This document shows, piece by piece, positions 59,791 to 64,000 of a stretch of 64,000 nt of DNA. The stretch is from Peromyscus leucopus (lineage: Eukaryota > Chordata > Mammalia > Rodentia > Cricetidae). The notes beneath the pieces were generated by a model. The model did no database searches. It was given only the letters and a program-made list of their open reading frames with translations, and had not been told where the DNA came from. The translations under genes were made by a program, and so were the position numbers. The stretch is from contig NC_051072.1 of assembly GCF_004664715.2 (NCBI RefSeq), positions 32,824,642 to 32,888,641 on the forward strand, given 5' to 3'. Each line of letters begins with the position of its first letter. Within the stretch, counting starts at the first letter, position 1.

Positions 59791-62700
59791 GTAGGTATCA
59801 CAGTGTGTGTGGGACCATGCAATTTTAAATATCTAAAATATTCAGTAAGAAATAGGAGATGAGGAAAAGTGTTTTTTCAAAGCATATTTAATTAAAAGCT
59901 ACTCAATTCTTGATATCTGGCTTTGAGTTTGACTTAAGTATTACTTCTTCCATCTTATACTCTTGCCATATTCAAGAATATTTTTCATGGCTGGTAGCTG
60001 GTTGATAACTCCAGCTATTCATGTATGGGGCAAGGTACAAGGACAGTTACATGTTTTCATGGGCCCAGCAAGGGACTTTCAAAAAGGACACTGCTAAAGG
60101 TAAGGTGGTGAGCTAGTGTGTGAGGCAAATACTTTTCAAGCCTTTACTATCTTAAGCATCCATGTTTCTAGATATTTTCAAATATAGATAAAGGAACATT
60201 GAAAACTTCTTTAAATTTTCTAAGTTTAAGAAAAAAAAATGCTTTCAACTCTTCTACTGTCTATTTCTTGTGCTTCTTAAATCCAAATTTGTAGTTGTAT
60301 TGGCTTGGATGTTTGTGTTTATAGATGCATGGGTGGTGATAATTCTCTGATAAAAACTATGGCCTGGATGGAATATCAGGAACCTATGTGTTTCACATTA
60401 TTAACACTTTATTCTCAGACCAGTAAATAAGGCTGATAATAACTTTTCTCCTAGCTACAGTAACCCTGGTCATAGAAATGTTTTATGATACATACTTTAC
60501 AAAATAATTACATAAAAGTATGATAAATTATTAGTACATTCCACCCAAATCTAATTTAATCTCTTTAAAATTAACTGTGACAGAACATTCAATAAGATAG
60601 AAAAGACTACCAAATTTGAAGTCAACATTAAGAAAAATGACTAATTTGCGCAGTTGTACTTTTCTGGTATTTTAAAAGCCAGAGGATCTAAGAATACACA
60701 CATTTGCTTATCTCAGGAAGACATAATCACACTGTCATCCATTTTTGAACCACAAAAGATGGATAGTATAACATGTGTTTAAAATGGATTCATTCATTAT
60801 TGAAATAGATAAGTGTTTCATCAGGTATACACAGCAGATAGCATTTATCTTTCCTCATAGAGGGAAAAGATTAAAGTAATTCTTCTGCACGTATTGGGAA
60901 GAAAAGAGCCTGCTATATTGCAGCTTTCATAATGTGACACTGGGTAATATACATTGCCACAGATAGTGAAGTTTCACAAATACATGATCAGCTGGAGAGA
61001 CAGAACTGAAGAGGTAAGAAAACCATTCATTTTGAACATAAGTACTACATGTTATTTTTCATGTCTCTCATGAGCACACATTCACCAAACTCACCAAAAT
61101 TTTAGATATTTTATTTTGCCTTATGTAAGTTTTAGAAACTCCTTCATGTAACAAACACTGCGGGGTGTCAATGACAGTCAGGGAGTAAGTGTGGTAGCTC
61201 TGATGGCCATGGTAGGTAGCTATTGGAGGACATGAATCACAAACAGGTCCGTCTTCCACACCTTACCAATGCTTTCTCTGTATGAGGCTAGGACTCTCAT
61301 GTTCCTGAGCATTTAACTGTGGTCATTAAGATCATTATTTCATTTTTCTTTGGAAAATACTTGTGTTTTTCTTATATTCATGCTTTTAAATGTACCTTGA
61401 AGGAAAATGATAAACATATATTAATAATAATGTAAATAATATGAATAATAATAAATATGTATAGTCAGAAATAATGAATTTTAGGAAAAATAAAACTCCA
61501 AATAAAATAGAAGTTTAATCTGGATTTTATTTAACACAAAGACATTCATAGTACTTATAATTCCATGCCTTTCTTCTCACAGGAGTTGATGGGTAAACCT
61601 GCCTCTCAATTGCCTCATAGTTTATTTACACTGTTGAGGTGCACTCAGATCACATGACACCACATTTTCCCCACCCCCTTTTAAATGTTGTTACTTTGGA
61701 ATTGAGAATACTTTACAATGCTTACTACTAATTGAAAAAACAAGCATTTGCATACAGGAATTTTATTTAGGTCCTTTGAATTTTGATTTTCATAATACAT
61801 TATAAAATATTTCTTAAGATTGTGTCATATGCTAACAGTAAAAAACCCTATTATACTAATGTTTACAGGCATGCCCCCGTGACACTAAAAGACGTGATTT
61901 TCTTTGCCTATTAGTTTGTAAATACCCAATAGGTGCTGCATTTTTGTGCTTGTTGCATTGATCTCATGGTTAAATTTATAGTTAGCAACTCTCTGTAATC
62001 AAGCAAGTTCTTTTAAAATTAATATATATTGTGATATTTATATCATGTCAAAGATTTTATATTATAACTCCTTGATTTGGTTATATTCTTCTCCCATATT
62101 CAATTCTCCAAGTAATGTATTGTTTCTTATGGTAGATACACATGAAATAACTCACTTGTTAGCAAAGTACTTAAGTGCACTTTGCCATCCTGGGTGAAAC
62201 AAATGTGCATGAAAATTAAAAGAAAATACCAGAAGTCAAAGCAGTGAGAATCCTGTGTTTGATTTTAACTGCACTCTACTGGTGGCATTCAAATTTGGCC
62301 TTTTGAATAATTGTCAGTTCATTTGAGGATTCAAATAAACATTGATAAGGGGCTCTAGGAAAACTTAACTGGCAAGAATGCTCGGAGCAGGAATCAGGAC
62401 AAATCTCACTCTTTGGAGAACACCTTCTTTTCTACAAAGATTGTGCTGGCATTGCATACTCCTAAAGATCCTTAAGGCATTTAGCTGTAAAATAAAAAAT
62501 TAAATAAATGAAATGGGAAACAAAAAGAATGCTAATAGTTTGCTTACTCTTATAAGGTCGAAAAAATGTTTTTTAAGAAGTGCATATTAAATTTATAGGA
62601 TTTTAGGTATATAGCTTTTATTCAAAATTATCATCACAATTATTCAATAATACAATTTTTGAACTGTTTTGGCAATACCAGATATATTTGAGTCAATTCA

Positions 62701-63099
62701 ACACCCCTTATTTAAACTGAAATTTTTCATGACTTCCCATGTGTAATAGCTTTGTCCTTTGCTGAATATAAGTTTAACTGAAAATGTCAAAAGCTAATTT
62801 TGTGCAAATATTTTTCATGTCAGATCATTTAACCACAACCTTTATGCTAAACAAGAAATACAAAATATAATGCTTAAATTCAGATTATCAATTAATTTTT
62901 TTTCTAAAATACTGATTACATATAATTTCTCCCAAGCATAACATTAAGTAAAATTATTTTATCGTGGCATACTTAACAGAATGCTTATCACAGATTCTAT
63001 ACAGCTGTGAAGATTTATGAGACGTAGAGTTATTTTCTTGATTAAAATGCATGTTTTACCCAAGCAAGTATATGCTTTCACTCTAAAAGCATAAACAGC
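59791..63099. other. No recognisable feature (3.3 kb)
   Basis: AT-rich, repeat-poor. No SINE, L1, microsatellite or coding signal I can support, which is a long repeat-free run for this window. Confidence 0.45.
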
Positions 63100-63990
63100 A
63101 CACTAGCACTAACTGTTAGCGGAGCTTGCAGCAGGGTTGAGTGACAGCAGTTTCTGTGCATCTTTCTCTGAATCTCGTTCCTCATGCCTCACTCCAGATC
63201 AGGACTGACACATTCCCCTATGCAAATGCACATCTAATTAGAGACACCTCTCAGTCACTCAGTCACTGTCTTATCACCAGTTGTATTACCTGGCAAGCCC
63301 TTGCTCTGCAGTCTTGGCCCACCACGAACCTTCATTCACTTTCTCTTCTCCTCTGCGAAGTGAACTGATCCAGCATAATCCCTGGAATAACGTAGTTTCT
63401 CTTGCCGAAGAGCAGCTTCCCTCTCCCCATTTTACATGAAGCTAATGGAGCCAGTAGGTATCCTATTGATCTTTTCTCTCTAAGGTTTCCACAGGATTTG
63501 ACGGACTTCCTTACAGGTTAAACATCCAGGCTTTCTGAAGTGGCTATAAAGCTTTGTTTTTTATTTTTCTAACTTTTTTTTTTGAAACCCTTGCTCATCT
63601 GTAATCTTTAAAAGCTCAGTGGATGCCATGCAGAGCAAAGCCTCATTTCTTTGCAGAAATAATCTAGACACTGTCTAGTGTTGAGTACAGTTGTCTGATT
63701 CAAATCTTCTGTTACAAAGCAGATGCCATCTAGCTAGATGTCATGAGAAGAGCCTAACAATGACAATTCACTTATCCCTTAGAAAGAATCAATTCTCCCA
63801 CAATGCATCTGTCAGAGAACTCTCACTCAGTAAAAGCAATTTTTCTCGCTGTCTGACACTGTAATTGCTCTTAAATTTTCAATGAACGTTTTACAAGGAC
63901 TCCCCTGAACCATGATGAAAAACTTAACTTTTTTCTAAAAATGAGAGGCTGACAGGATGAAAGAGGTCTTTCTCTTTAAAGCCTTGCTTG
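63100..63990. promoter_or_regulatory. Candidate distal regulatory element (unproven)
   Basis: Repeat-free and of mixed composition. It holds a perfect octamer atgcaaat (63220-63227) seven bases from a palindromic homeodomain site ctaattag (63234-63241), a SOX-like aacaatg (63756-63762), TALE-type ctgtcag/tgacag motifs (63809, 63950), a homeodomain-like taattg (63862) and a 14-bp palindrome catctagctagatg (63727-63740). The motif mix resembles developmental enhancers. No transcription-start or exon evidence. Confidence 0.35.
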
Positions 63991-64000
63991 CTTGAGTAGG

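Overview
The window is mammalian nuclear DNA from a rodent, most likely a cricetid (Peromyscus, vole or hamster lineage). The evidence is its repeats: B1, B2/B3, B4-type and ID SINEs, several rodent L1 3' UTR types, and a URR1-type hAT-Charlie element. Four B1 copies (about 2.3, 29.0, 34.0 and 45.6 kb) share a tail variant, 'ggaaaggYgcaaagctacac' or its complement, that I associate with cricetids. A two-LTR non-autonomous retrotransposon of a type I associate with cricetids lies at 28.5-31.7 kb. I found no host protein-coding gene, exon, rRNA or true tRNA gene. Open frames of 60-134 codons occur throughout, but they fall in repeats, microsatellites or anonymous AT-rich sequence. The window reads as a gene desert or part of a very large intron.

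Layout. 0-5 kb: L1 and mammalian-wide L1M fragments on the minus strand, one L1M split by a young B1. 5.4-5.9 kb: a remnant of a CR1/L3-type LINE whose ORF2 C-terminal frame is still readable. 6.6-7.3 kb: B3-like and B2 SINEs. 9.35-13.5 kb: a 5'-truncated L1 with 3' UTR and tail, a B2, then two more L1 3' UTRs. 13.5-22.5 kb: mostly anonymous sequence with an L2 fragment, a composite SINE and an (AAAG)n tract. 22.5-26.5 kb: rodent repeat, microsatellites, L1 3' UTR, hAT-Charlie element, LTR-like repeat and several MIRs. 28.5-31.7 kb: LTR retrotransposon, minus strand. 33.9-42.3 kb: scattered SINEs, MIRs, L1 pieces and long dinucleotide repeats. 43.7-45.3 kb: an L1 with a second L1 inserted into its ORF2 in reverse. 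45.5-53.5 kb: B1, composite SINE, a structurally intact ID element, an LTR-like cricetid repeat, B3, an RMER1-like repeat and B4. 53.5-64 kb: largely repeat-poor, AT-rich sequence with a few compositionally distinct islands, the best at 63.1-63.99 kb, that could be regulatory.

There are no genes to form a pathway. The biology here is the insertion history, which target-site duplications and interruption order resolve in several places, plus candidate non-coding regulatory islands that only alignment to other mammals can test. Repeat names come from memory of consensus sequences. Family-level calls (L1, B1, B2, ID, MIR) are safer than subfamily names. 'RMER1-like' is tentative.
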